A DNA stretch of 56,225 nt from Balneolaceae bacterium (GTDB lineage Bacteria; Bacteroidota; Rhodothermia; Balneolales; Balneolaceae). Positions 45,884 through 55,800 of the stretch are shown here, one piece after another; position 1 is the stretch's first letter, and every line of letters begins with the position of its first letter. Under the pieces are notes generated by a model. The model searched no databases, was not told the DNA's origin, and saw nothing but the letters and a program-made list of their open reading frames with translations. The position numbers and the translations under genes were made by a program. The stretch is from assembly GCA_009711805.1 (NCBI GenBank), contig VEMX01000015.1, forward strand, positions 1 to 56,225, read 5' to 3'.

Positions 45884-48070
45884 ATGAAAAAACTTCTACC
45901 GTGGGGTGTGATAGCATTATTATTTATGGTGGCTCAGCCAGAAGTGAGCAGTCAAAATATTACCTGGGATCAGCTTCAGGTTCCGGGTGAACCAAGTACC
46001 GTTATTGCTGCTTCTGCAACCAGTGACGGAACGTTATATGTAATAGCCAATGACAACCACAATGTTGGAATTGTGGGCTTTTACAAATCTGTGGATTTTG
46101 GAACTACCTGGGAATTTGTGAGTTCTGATCCGCAACCGGGAACAAATTATATCAGCAAAGACATCGATGTAGATAGCAATGGGAATGTATATCATGTAGA
46201 CCGGAATGTGCTTAAAAGTGAAGATGGGGGTGCCAGCTGGCAAGAGCTGAACACAGGACGGGGCCTGTTCGACAATGAGGTAGAAATTGAAATTGATTCC
46301 CAGGATCGACTATACCTGAGAAGAGACAGTGACAAGGGGCTTTTCTTAAGTGAAGATGCCGGCGCCAACTGGACAAAAGTACTATCCCCGCCAGATAATA
46401 TAGACGGTATGTTTATTGATTCTTCAGACAATGTGTATGTATACGGAGACTTCGGAGTACAAAGTACCACAGATCAGGGAGGTAGCTGGACCAGCATACT
46501 GAATACCAAAATAGAGCATTTTACAACAGCAGCCGATGGCCGCCTGATTGCCGTAAACGATAAAAAAATTAGCTATTCTGATGATGGAGGAGAGTCTTGG
46601 ACAGTAGTTGAACAGGACTTTTTCTTTAACGCCATAAGCTACGACGGCAATTCAAGGCTGTATAGTATTGGGGCCAATATAGGGGTGCTTATTTCCACCG
46701 ACGGCGGAGAGAGTTGGACAGAAAAAAGCGAGGGAGTATATAAGCCTCAATTTGGAGCTATAAGCGGAATGTTTGTTACTGATGGAGCCGGGAAAGTATT
46801 GCTGGTCAACCAATCGGGACCGGCGAAGGCCTCTGCTGCTTCCACATTCTATCAATATGATTCTGATGCCGGTATATGGAGCGGACTTAGCTCCTCGGGA
46901 TTATATGGACATGTAAGCCGAAAGATAGTTGAAACCGATTCTGGATTGTATGGGCTTTTTGGGCACCGACTGTATATGTCTTCTGATGCCGGCGCCAGCT
47001 GGACAGAAATAGAGAGCCGGCCAAATGAGTCGTTTGTAGCGATGAATGTAAGTGCTGACGGAGATATCTTTTTAGGATCAAATACTTCCATTTACCGGTC
47101 TCAAGATGGCGGCACAAGCTGGCAGGAGCTTCCGGAATCATCAGAGGTATCCAGCACCTCCATTCGGGCATCTCATATTTATACTACTTCAACCAACATA
47201 GTATATACCCGTTACCTGGATATCTTGCTTCGATGGGATAATGATGCAGAAACATGGACAAAGGTTGGAGATCTGCTCGATAATTCGATCAAAAAGTTGT
47301 GGTTTAACCCACATAACGACCAGTTGTATGTGAAAGCATCGGGTTTATATGCCTTGCCAGCGGATGCCGATGCCTGGAATCAACTTGGAGATGTGAGCAA
47401 TTTACTGGAGGTGGCTTTTACAGCTGAGGGAACCATGTATGCCATAGGAACTCAGGAGTTGAGCAAATCAGAAAATGGAGGAGCATCATGGACTGAGCTC
47501 CAAAGTGATTTTAATGGCAGAATGTTTATCAATATTGATCCATCTGGTTTTGTATCGGTAAATGGATCGTTATTACTGAATGTGACTTCAGCAGATTCCA
47601 ATGATCCGGTAAACAATCCAGCAGGCATGTATATATCAACAGATGAAGGGGCAAGCTGGACCCTGACCGGAGAAGGGAATCTACCCGCCGGCGCTATTTC
47701 CGATATGCAGGTATCTGGAGATAAGGTGTATGTAGGAACAGCCGGTAAAGGTATCTACACAACCAGCATGGAAACAACAACAGCTAAGGAAGAAGAGGAT
47801 TTGGCGGAAGGATATAGGTTGAATCAAAACTATCCCAATCCTTTTAATCCATCCACTTCTATTTCATTTAATCTTCCGGAGGCTGGTTTGGTGAGCCTTA
47901 AAGTGTATAACATGCTGGGACAGCAAGTGGCTCAACTTATACATGAACGAATGGGAGCCGGCTCAAAAACGATTCGCTTTGATGCTTCCGAATTATCCAG
48001 CGGAATGTATATCTACCGGCTGCAGGCAGGTGGTTTTACACAAACCCGCAAAATGACGCTGATTAAATAG
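45884..48070 (+). CDS. Secreted Asp-box (BNR-like) beta-propeller protein with sorting domain
   Basis: 728 residues from ATG 45884, which has the strong RBS AGAGG seven bases upstream; GTG 45878 is two codons earlier. Signal peptide, then repeated propeller blades carrying Asp boxes of the form SxDxGxxW (nine or so: SEDGGASW, SEDAGANW, STDQGGSW, SDDGGESW, SSDAGASW, SQDGGTSW, SENGGASW). This is the fold of sialidases and sortilin-like domains; no sialidase catalytic residues could be assigned. It ends in the sorting domain NYPNPFNPSTSISFNLPEAG. Presumably surface-exposed. Confidence 0.88.
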   Translation: MKKLLPWGVIALLFMVAQPEVSSQNITWDQLQVPGEPSTVIAASATSDGTLYVIANDNHNVGIVGFYKSVDFGTTWEFVSSDPQPGTNYISKDIDVDSNGNVYHVDRNVLKSEDGGASWQELNTGRGLFDNEVEIEIDSQDRLYLRRDSDKGLFLSEDAGANWTKVLSPPDNIDGMFIDSSDNVYVYGDFGVQSTTDQGGSWTSILNTKIEHFTTAADGRLIAVNDKKISYSDDGGESWTVVEQDFFFNAISYDGNSRLYSIGANIGVLISTDGGESWTEKSEGVYKPQFGAISGMFVTDGAGKVLLVNQSGPAKASAASTFYQYDSDAGIWSGLSSSGLYGHVSRKIVETDSGLYGLFGHRLYMSSDAGASWTEIESRPNESFVAMNVSADGDIFLGSNTSIYRSQDGGTSWQELPESSEVSSTSIRASHIYTTSTNIVYTRYLDILLRWDNDAETWTKVGDLLDNSIKKLWFNPHNDQLYVKASGLYALPADADAWNQLGDVSNLLEVAFTAEGTMYAIGTQELSKSENGGASWTELQSDFNGRMFINIDPSGFVSVNGSLLLNVTSADSNDPVNNPAGMYISTDEGASWTLTGEGNLPAGAISDMQVSGDKVYVGTAGKGIYTTSMETTTAKEEEDLAEGYRLNQNYPNPFNPSTSISFNLPEAGLVSLKVYNMLGQQVAQLIHERMGAGSKTIRFDASELSSGMYIYRLQAGGFTQTRKMTLIK

Positions 48071-48103
48071 TCCTGGTTATACAAGGATACAGGTGATACA
48101 AAG

Positions 48104-48149
48104 ATGAAGGGGTGAGGTTCTGCCTTATGCAGGGCTTTTGCCCCTTCAT
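48104..48149 (+). terminator. Possible terminator of the Asp-box protein gene
   Basis: Nine-bp outer stem ATGAAGGGG / CCCCTTCAT with a 28-base loop; there is no good T-run, so this is tentative. Confidence 0.35.
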
Positions 48150-48483
48150 TGTTTATGGGTTCATTTTTGTTCTCGTTATGAAGGTCCGCCTTCGCCCGGG
48201 TGACTGTAGAACCCGTGGTTGTTTCTGAAGGTTGGTTTATGGGTAGTTTTGAGGCTGGATACCGACAAACGGTGTAGGAGCAGATCATAAGGAGACGCAT
48301 CTCCCAAAGGTATTATAAAAAAGAGGACGCCCTGAAAGCTCAAAAAGCTTCTCGGGAACGTCATGGGAAACCGATATCCTTGACTTTCTATTTTATATAA
48401 GGGACCCGGCATTGGCTATTGCCGCCTTGTTCACCCACATTACCCCAACCAGGGAGATCGCGGGTCTGGGCCCTCGATGGCTT

Positions 48484-48546
48484 GTTGTTTAAATTTAAAC
48501 AACCAGGGCAGTCATCCCGCACGCAGCGAAGCCGAAGATGCGGGAT
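48484..48546. repeat. 20-bp palindrome and REP-like hairpin
   Basis: GTTGTTTAAATTTAAACAAC is a perfect palindrome. Ten bases later ATCCCGCA (48514-48521) pairs with TGCGGGAT (48539-48546). Outer inverted decamers CAGGGAGATC / GATCTCCCTG enclose the whole at about 48449 and 48544. Confidence 0.6.
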
Positions 48547-48853
48547 CTCCCTGATTCAACATCCCAAACCGCTTCGGAAGATACTTGGCCTGGGCCGGGG
48601 ATGACCGGGTTTTTAATGCATTGGTTTATGTAAGTGACGAGACCTCAGGAGAGGATTCAGGTGAGGTAGAGGATAAAGGCTATTATTCTATTACAGCTTT
48701 GAAGCAGATTCTTGGTACAACCCTTTCAGGATGCAAATCTGAATAACCATCATGTATGAAATGAGGGTGTATGAGAAGCCGATACTTTGATTAAAGGATA
48801 TGCATTACAGCAAAAGCAGAAGCCAGATTTCTATTCCTCCATCACTTCATGTT

Positions 48854-50134
48854 TTAAGAACGGAACCGGTTCATCAACGCAGAAAAAGCTTTAGCCAATA
48901 GATACGGAATACCAAAAACAGCAGCTGTGATCAATAAAAAGACCGGCCAGTTAGCAATTTCAACACTGGAAACCTCAGGCTCCCTGGTAAATATATAGAT
49001 ATTAATGCCTGCCCAAAGAGCCAGAAATACCAAACCGGTTTTAGCTGCAGCCGAAAGCCCGCCGGTTTTATCCGGATCTTTCATTCGGTTTAATCCCAGC
49101 CCGTGAATAACCAGATTGGGGAGATTCTTCCTGGGGTCCCGCTTGGTCATATCAATATACCAGCCGATTTTTTGCATGATGGGCACTTTATGGGTTTCCA
49201 CAAACTCGATAAGCGTACCATCAGGATCCTCTATATAGGTAAACCGCCCGGCAGCCTCTCCCATATCAAAACTCTCGGCACTGTCTACAGTAAAAGGAAA
49301 GCCATCAGCTTCCAGGTCCTTTTTCAGAGCATCCATTCCCTGCACATCAAAACAAAGATGAATGAAGCCTAAATCACCCCAGTAGCGGTCTTCGAATAAC
49401 TTGCGGGGCTTGCGGGCCTTTACTTCAACAAGTTCAATTTCTGTGGGACCAAATAGCCGGCTGAATCCCCCAACCCTGGGTTTACTATGACGAAGTAAAA
49501 TACGCCGGAATGTGCGGTTTCCCCCGGAGAGTCCTTTAAAATCCTTAAAGCCATCGGTCTCATCATACACTACTTCATTATAACCGAGGATGTCTCTGTA
49601 TAACTTCAGCGAGTTATCAATATCAGAAGAGCCGATTACAGCTCCTGCAATTCCCCCTGTTAGTGCAGCCGTGTTTTCTTTAAAGAAATCGAGTCCTTTT
49701 ACCACATGGAAGATGTTCCCATACAAATCTTTGACGAAGAAGTTATACTGACCCGCCGGGTTCTTTTCCAGCGGAGTGAGAATGTTGAGTCCTGATTCTG
49801 TCATTTCATCAAATGTAGCGGGAACATCGATGGATTTTATTTTAGCACAGTTGATGCCAAGGTCTCCCATCATGAAATCAAAGTCGGCCGGCTGGGGGGT
49901 ACGGCTGGTATACTGCCAAATTTCAAAACCGCCGCCACCTTTCATATTCATAGACAGTATAGCGGTTCGGTCGTGGGCTTGGCCTCCGGTATAAGGGGTC
50001 ATAAGTTCTGCAGTAGCCGAATCCTCAAATACTTTAATATCCATCCCGAAATGCCGCCGATACCATTCAGTGGCTTTATGTACATCCGGGATCCCGATCC
50101 CGATTTGCTGAATACCCGAAATAATTTTTTCCAT
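48854..50134 (-). CDS. Double VOC-domain protein with C-terminal membrane anchor
   Basis: 426 residues. Two vicinal-oxygen-chelate (glyoxalase/dioxygenase-like) modules are visible, about 5-145 (IGIGIPDVHKATEWYRRHFG) and 165-315 (IGSSDIDNSLKLYRDILGYN, ending EDPDGTLIEFVE). Possible metal ligands include the His in FIHLCFDV and Glu in IEFVE. Residues about 360-420 hold two hydrophobic helices (GLVFLALWAGINIYIF and WPVFLLITAAVFGIPYLLAK), which VOC proteins usually lack. Substrate unknown. No obvious operon partners. Confidence 0.85.
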   Translation of the reverse strand: MEKIISGIQQIGIGIPDVHKATEWYRRHFGMDIKVFEDSATAELMTPYTGGQAHDRTAILSMNMKGGGGFEIWQYTSRTPQPADFDFMMGDLGINCAKIKSIDVPATFDEMTESGLNILTPLEKNPAGQYNFFVKDLYGNIFHVVKGLDFFKENTAALTGGIAGAVIGSSDIDNSLKLYRDILGYNEVVYDETDGFKDFKGLSGGNRTFRRILLRHSKPRVGGFSRLFGPTEIELVEVKARKPRKLFEDRYWGDLGFIHLCFDVQGMDALKKDLEADGFPFTVDSAESFDMGEAAGRFTYIEDPDGTLIEFVETHKVPIMQKIGWYIDMTKRDPRKNLPNLVIHGLGLNRMKDPDKTGGLSAAAKTGLVFLALWAGINIYIFTREPEVSSVEIANWPVFLLITAAVFGIPYLLAKAFSALMNRFRS

Positions 50135-50343
50135 GAAAAACCCTGTTTTATGTGAGTTTTGTAAAATCTAAAATAGCTGATATAGGAAATTTTCAAAATG
50201 AGTTCTTCTCAAAAAATCTCCTGAGAAGCCGGCCTTTCTTTTGTTTTAAAAGGGCTTCTGATTCAACACATAGTTAGTTAAAAAACCAATCAAAGGTACA
50301 TGTTTTTGGAGGGAAGGCACAATAGAAAGAAAAGGAAGAATGG

Positions 50344-50958
50344 CTATTCAGATGAAATATTATGCAGGAAGGTCCGGAACTCCCGGCTGTCGTAATTAGC
50401 CATGCCCTGGTGTTTCAGCATTATGCTGCCATCCGGTGATATAACATAAGTGGTGGGTACAACCTCGCTGTTATAGGCAATGGGTCTTCTTCCATCCAGG
50501 GAATACACCGGAAAAGTAAAGTCTTTACGGGCAATAAAATCCCGGGCTTTCTGGGGGTCTTTATCCAGTGAAAGCATTACAAAAACGATGTCTTCCGAGG
50601 CTATATCTTCATACAGGCTTTGGATGTTGGGCATTTCGGCTATACACGGAGGACACCAGGTGGCCCAAAAATTCAGAAAGATGGTTTTACCTTCAAAAGC
50701 TTCTAAAGTGGTGCGTTCTCCATCCAAAGAAAGAAGGGGCATGTCATAATCGGCCGGGCTAGCCGGTGCTTCGGCTAATTCTGTATCAGGACTGATGAGG
50801 CCGGTATAGAGGAATACACTTTGCAGCTTTCCTATTACCTCGGTATGCAAGCCGGTAAAGTAGAGTATGCCAAATATACCCAGGATGACACCCCACTCAA
50901 TAGCTTCTCTTTTAAATGAAAATGTGCTCTTTTTCTTTTTTTGGTCTTTCTTTGCCAA
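50344..50958 (-). CDS. TlpA-like thioredoxin-fold protein, membrane-anchored
   Basis: 204 residues: basic N-terminus, one membrane helix (about 22-40), then a thioredoxin fold facing the periplasm with active site WCPPC (Cys102/Cys105) in FLNFWATWCPPCIAEMPN and the cis-Pro region EVVPTTYVISPDG. The CPPC site suggests a reductant or maturation role, for example in cytochrome c biogenesis, but no such genes are adjacent. It stands between the VOC and OmpA genes on the same strand with its own spacing. Confidence 0.92.
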   Translation of the reverse strand: MAKKDQKKKKSTFSFKREAIEWGVILGIFGILYFTGLHTEVIGKLQSVFLYTGLISPDTELAEAPASPADYDMPLLSLDGERTTLEAFEGKTIFLNFWATWCPPCIAEMPNIQSLYEDIASEDIVFVMLSLDKDPQKARDFIARKDFTFPVYSLDGRRPIAYNSEVVPTTYVISPDGSIMLKHQGMANYDSREFRTFLHNISSE

Positions 50959-51025
50959 GGATTCTGTAATTAAGGGGTGTATAGAATATGTGGTTTGGTA
51001 AAAGTACTGAATCCCTTGTCACAAT

Positions 51026-51058
51026 AAAAAAAGCCTCCTGGATTTCAGGAGACTTTTA
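51026..51058 (-). terminator. Terminator of the OmpA-type genes
   Basis: Stem AAAAG-C-CTCCTG / CAGGAG-A-CTTTT with one mismatch; on the minus strand it is followed by a T-run. Confidence 0.8.
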
Positions 51059-51079
51059 AGGTATGAGATTACTTATTCT

Positions 51080-51403
51080 TTAATTTTCGTAGCTGATTTT
51101 GAGCTCTACCCTGCGGTTCCGGTTTTGGCCATCGGAAGTATCGTTGGAGGCTATAGGCCTGCTTTCGCCATAACCAATGGCAGTAATCCGTGTACCGTTG
51201 ATACCGGCTTTAACAAGATATTGCTTTACAGCTTTAGCCCGATCTTCCGAAAGTCTCTGATTGTATACTTCTGCTCCCCGGCTGTCGGTGTGTCCTTCTA
51301 CTCTCAACTGAAGGCCGGGATGTTCTTCCATGAGTTTAACCAGCTGATCCATCTCATCATAAGATGATTCGTGGATATGAGCTTTATCAGTAGCAAAAAT
51401 CAA
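51080..51403 (-). pseudogene. OmpA C-terminal peptidoglycan-binding domain, split from its gene
   Basis: 107 residues forming only an OmpA C-terminal domain: IFATDKAHIHESSYDEM, LRVEGHTDSRGAEVYNQRLS and ITAIGYGESRPIASN, then NRRVELKI. No signal peptide, so alone it would remain in the cytoplasm. The start would be a TTG one base past the upstream stop. Dropping one T at 51407 (CAGTAATTTG to CAGAATTTG) joins it in frame to the 386-residue barrel protein as QNLIFATDKA, the sequence expected of an intact OmpA-family porin. Confidence 0.8.
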
Positions 51404-51404
51404 A

Positions 51405-52565
51405 TTACTGAAAAATCAGGTTAATGGTGTCTTTCATTTCCTGTGTAACTACAGGGCAACCATTATTGTCTTTAACTCCTGCCAATTGCGGGCATTCGTC
51501 CGATGCATCCAGCACGCCATCAGAATCTGCATCCGGCGGACAGCCGTTGTTGACTTTGTCTCCAACTTTATCAGGACAGTTATCTGCCTTATTCATAACT
51601 CCATCACGGTCATTATCGGGGCAACCATCCGTTTTTTCGGTTCCGGCAAGCTTAGGGCATGCATCTGTATTGTCTGCAATGCCGTCCGAATCTGTATCTT
51701 TACACCCATCAAATTCACGGCTTCCGGCAATTGAGGGGCATTCATCTTCATAATCCGCAATACCATCCGCATCAGTGTCGGGACAGCCGTTAAATTTGGC
51801 CATTCCCGCCCGGTTGGGGCATCGGTCTTCCGAATCTATAACAAGGTCTCCGTCGCGGTCAGGGCAGCCGTTGGTTTTAGCTTCTCCAATCACATTAGGG
51901 CACTCATCCTTACTATCCGCAATACCATCCTGATCGGTATCCTGGGCAGCCCCCAATCGAAACTTCAATCCGACGGTGTGCACCAGGAAGTCATCGTGAT
52001 CTGAATTATCTCCCTGAAAGCTTCCGTCAACATTATGATCGCTGAAGGTGCGGTTATAGGTAGCCTGATAAGTAAACCCTACATTTTCACTAATGGGGAT
52101 ATCGAATCCTGCACCTGCGGGAAGTTGAAAAGCACTGGCATCAGGTTCTGTTCCTCTTACAAAAAAGGAATACCCTGCTCCGGTCGCTATAAAAGGCTGC
52201 ACTTTGGAATACTCTTTAAAGATGTAGCCATTGGCAAGTTTATAATTCAGCATCAGGTTGGTATTAATCATATACATGCTGAAGTGATTTGGGGCATACT
52301 CATCGTCCAGCCGGCCGAGTGTAACAGACAGGTCGGCATCAAAAGAGGGGGACAAATATTGCTGTACCCCTGCTCCGCCTGCAACATCATGGCCCACCCC
52401 AAATTGAAGCATTTCATTTACATAATCACCATCATATTCCTGGTGGCCAATAAATAATCTCATCCAGGTTTTATTCTCAACTGTTTGTGCATTTGTTTGT
52501 AGAGGCATAGCAAACATCATGCAAGTCAATGCGAGTAATATGCCTGTTATGTTAGCAGTTTTCAT
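51405..52565 (-). CDS. OmpA-family outer-membrane barrel with thrombospondin type 3 repeats (N-terminal part)
   Basis: 386 residues: signal peptide cleaved near 26, an eight-stranded-type barrel (about 27-205), then about six calcium-binding type 3 repeats of the form DTDxDGIADxxDECPxxxG (about 210-375), ending VVTQEMKDTINLIFQ. In intact relatives the OmpA peptidoglycan-binding domain follows directly; here a stop intervenes and the domain continues in the +1 frame at 51403. It starts behind a good RBS (AGGAGAG). If the frameshift is real, the barrel would lose its cell-wall anchor. Confidence 0.9.
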   Translation of the reverse strand: MKTANITGILLALTCMMFAMPLQTNAQTVENKTWMRLFIGHQEYDGDYVNEMLQFGVGHDVAGGAGVQQYLSPSFDADLSVTLGRLDDEYAPNHFSMYMINTNLMLNYKLANGYIFKEYSKVQPFIATGAGYSFFVRGTEPDASAFQLPAGAGFDIPISENVGFTYQATYNRTFSDHNVDGSFQGDNSDHDDFLVHTVGLKFRLGAAQDTDQDGIADSKDECPNVIGEAKTNGCPDRDGDLVIDSEDRCPNRAGMAKFNGCPDTDADGIADYEDECPSIAGSREFDGCKDTDSDGIADNTDACPKLAGTEKTDGCPDNDRDGVMNKADNCPDKVGDKVNNGCPPDADSDGVLDASDECPQLAGVKDNNGCPVVTQEMKDTINLIFQ

Positions 52566-52834
52566 TTCTCTCCTGTTTAGTTAGTATTTAATTTTTAACC
52601 AGATACACAAACTTAAATACAGGACAAGGGTGTTTGTTCCGGGATGAGGGTGGGGCAAAAGAATTTCTTCCCCGCTTTTTTTTCGTGCTCAGCCAGTTTA
52701 TACTTTTAAGAAAAAAGGCTGTAAATAAGGAGCAGCTTCCCGAAAAAGCAGGATTTCATACAACTATAATCCAATTCATTTTTGTACTTAAGCGGTGATT
52801 TTATTAGCCTGAGCACAAACCAAGCAGGTAATTA

Positions 52835-55800
52835 ATGATACAACTACAGACGAAGACGGTTCGGCAGGGGATTAATAAAGCTTATCTGAAAGTAAATGTG
52901 AAGCGGGCCGATCTTGATGGGTTTAAAGAGGAAGCCACGGCTTATCTGAATAACCTGGACCAGGCTAAGGGCAAGGATGAAGAACATCACAAAGCCTACC
53001 TGCGGGACTTTTTAAAAAACACTTTTTATGCAAAAGAAGAGCGGTTAGTTAATACCAGCCGGAATGTGGATTTGGGCATCTATTCCGGCAAGACCACCTC
53101 TTCTACCTTAGAAGTGGTTATTGAGGCTAAAAAGCCAGATAATCTGCGTGGAATGATTACTACGGACAACCCAAACGGGAAGGCCCTCCATGAAGCACTG
53201 CTCTATTATTTCGAAAAACGGGAGTCTGGTAATGATGATCTAAAGCAGGTCGTTATTACCAATTACAACGAGTTCTTTTTGTTTGATGCCCAGGAAATTG
53301 AACGAAATTTCTATTCTAAAAAATCATTGGTTAAAACCTTCCGAAATTGGAAGGACGACCAGAAAGTGTCTTCGAATACCAAGTTCATGTATTCCAAGTT
53401 TGAGGAGTTTATTAAGAACTCAGATGCCAACTTGAATGCGGTGCATATAGATCTGTCAAAGTTCAGGAAGAAGCTGGCCGCACCGCCTTCTGAGGACGAC
53501 GACAAAAAACTGATTCCACTGTACAAGTTATTCTCTCCAGAACATTTGGTGAAAAAGCCTTTTGCCAATGATAGCAACTCGCTCGACAAACGATTTTATA
53601 ATGAGTTCCTGCACATCCTTGGCCTTCAGGAAGTGAAAGAAAAAGGAAACCGGCTCATACAACGTTTGCCGGAAAAAGAGCGCCAGCGTGGATCTCTGAT
53701 TGAGATTACCATTGATACCCTGCGCTACGATCAACACATGAATGAGGTGCGCGAAGCCAAGGTGCAATATGGGACCAATGAAGATGATCAATTATTTGGA
53801 GTAGCCCTGGAACTGGTCATTACCTGGATGAATCGGGTACTATTCCTGAAGCTTATGGAAGCGCAATTGGGCGCCTATCACAACCATGATGAGAAATTCA
53901 ATTTTCTTAGCTATGATTCTATAGATGAATATGATGAGCTGAATAAACTGTTCTTTCGCGTGCTGGCCCGCAGGAATGAAGAACGCCCGCCCAAATTGCA
54001 GGAGCGGTATGGCCATATTCCCTACCTGAATTCTTCGCTGTTTGATTCCACCAAGCTGGAAAAGCAGACCACACAAATCTCGGGTCTGGATGATAAATCC
54101 ACGATGGACCTGTATGCCCGAAGCGTACTCAAGAAAGGAGCCAATCCCCCGGATGGGCCGCTGAATACACTGGATTACCTGCTCCGGTTCCTGGAGGCCT
54201 ACAATTTCAGTGCGGAAAGTTCAGGTGGTATTCAAACCGAGGACAAAGCGTTGATTAATGCTTCGGTACTGGGACTCATTTTCGAGAAGATCAACGGCTA
54301 CAAAGATGGCTCCTTCTTTACGCCCGGCTTTATCACCGAATATATGGCCAGGGAAACGTTGCGGAAGTCCGTGCTGGATAAATTCAACGAATCGTTTGAT
54401 TGGAGCTGTTCCGATTTTGATGAGCTGAAGCGTAAGCTGGAAACGGTGGATCTGAAGAAAGCCAATGAAGTGGTGAACTCCATCACTATTTGCGACCCGG
54501 CTGTGGGATCGGGACACTTTTTGGTGTCTTGCCTGAATGAGCTGATCGCCATTAAGTCGGAGTTGAAGATCTTATGTGACCACGAAGGTAAGCGCATTCC
54601 GTACCTGGATATCGCCGTGGAAAACGATGAGCTGGCCATTGAGCACGAAGGAGAGTTGTTTGAGTATAAGCTGAATCATGAGTGGAAGAATGATAAGGTG
54701 ATCCGAAAACCGGCCGGGAGTGACCGACAACGGGTACAAGTTGCCCTTTTCCACGAAAAGAAATTCCTGATCGAAAACTGTCTGTTTGGGGTAGATATCA
54801 ATCCCAACTCGGTGAAGATCTGCCGGTTGCGGCTGTGGATTGAGCTGCTGAAAAATGCATACTATAAAGAATCTCCAACACCTCCCTCCACGCTTGCGGG
54901 AGCGAGACCGATTTCTCGCTTTAGCGATGAAATCAGAGGGCGGGTTAGTGAAGACAGCGAGGAGCATTATGAGGCGTATTCGGAGCTGGAGGTATTGCCG
55001 AATATTGATATAAATATTAAACAAGGGAATTCGCTGGTGAGCCGGTTTGGGTTGGATGAAGACCTCAGCTCCATCTTTAAGAAAAGCGACCACTCGCTGG
55101 AAGATTACAAACAGGCCGTCCGCAGCTACCGAGAAACGCGCGACCGCAGCGAGAAACAGCGCCTACAAACCCTCATTGATGATATTAAAGCCGAATACAG
55201 CGAAAGCCTGCTCAACAACAAGCCCATTAATAAAAAGCTGAGTAAAGCCCGTGGTAAGCTGGAGCTGATGCAGAACGAGGATCTGTTTGGGGAAGGCAAG
55301 GCCACCAAAAAGGAATTAAAGAAACAGGAGAAAAAAGTAGCCAAGCTGGAAGAACAGAAAGCCGAAGAAGAAGCCGGAGCCTTTTACCGGGAAGCCTTTG
55401 AGTGGCGCTTCGAGTTCCCGGAAGTGTTGGATGAGGAGGGGAAGTATATTGGTTTTGATGTGGTGATTGGGAATCCGCCTTATATATTTGGTCGAGATTG
55501 GAAAAGACTAGGACTTCCAGAGTCATTGAAAGACTATTATAACCAAAAATACGATCTAGCCTCTTATCAGTTGGACCTATATATACTATTTATAGAACGA
55601 TCTTTTCAATTAACTAAGAAGATAGGTCTGGTTTCATTGATTGTACCTAATACTTGGCTAAATAATACGTATGCAAGTGTAGTCAGGAAATACATCTTAG
55701 AAAATTCCCCTGAAATAAATTTGATAGAGACACCTCCTAATACATTTGATGATGTTAATGTTGACACTATTTTATTCGTGATTAGTAAATCAGATTTACG

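Larger units (their letters stand above)
48071..48853. other. Gene-free region with palindromes
   Basis: About 780 bases, no credible gene. It contains a possible weak terminator (ATGAAGGGG / CCCCTTCAT, 48104-48149), a perfect 20-bp palindrome (GTTGTTTAAATTTAAACAAC, 48484-48503) and a REP-like hairpin (48514-48546). Confidence 0.6.

Noticed and set aside
48419-48604. 61-codon frame in the gap after the Asp-box protein
   Set aside because: It runs through a perfect palindrome and a REP-like hairpin; no RBS and no recognisable protein.
51403-51405. Programmed +1 frameshifting in the OmpA-type gene
   Set aside because: The P-site codon CAG would slip to AGT, which the Gln tRNA cannot pair with; no stimulatory Shine-Dalgarno-like sequence is seen. 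A mutation or sequencing error is more likely.
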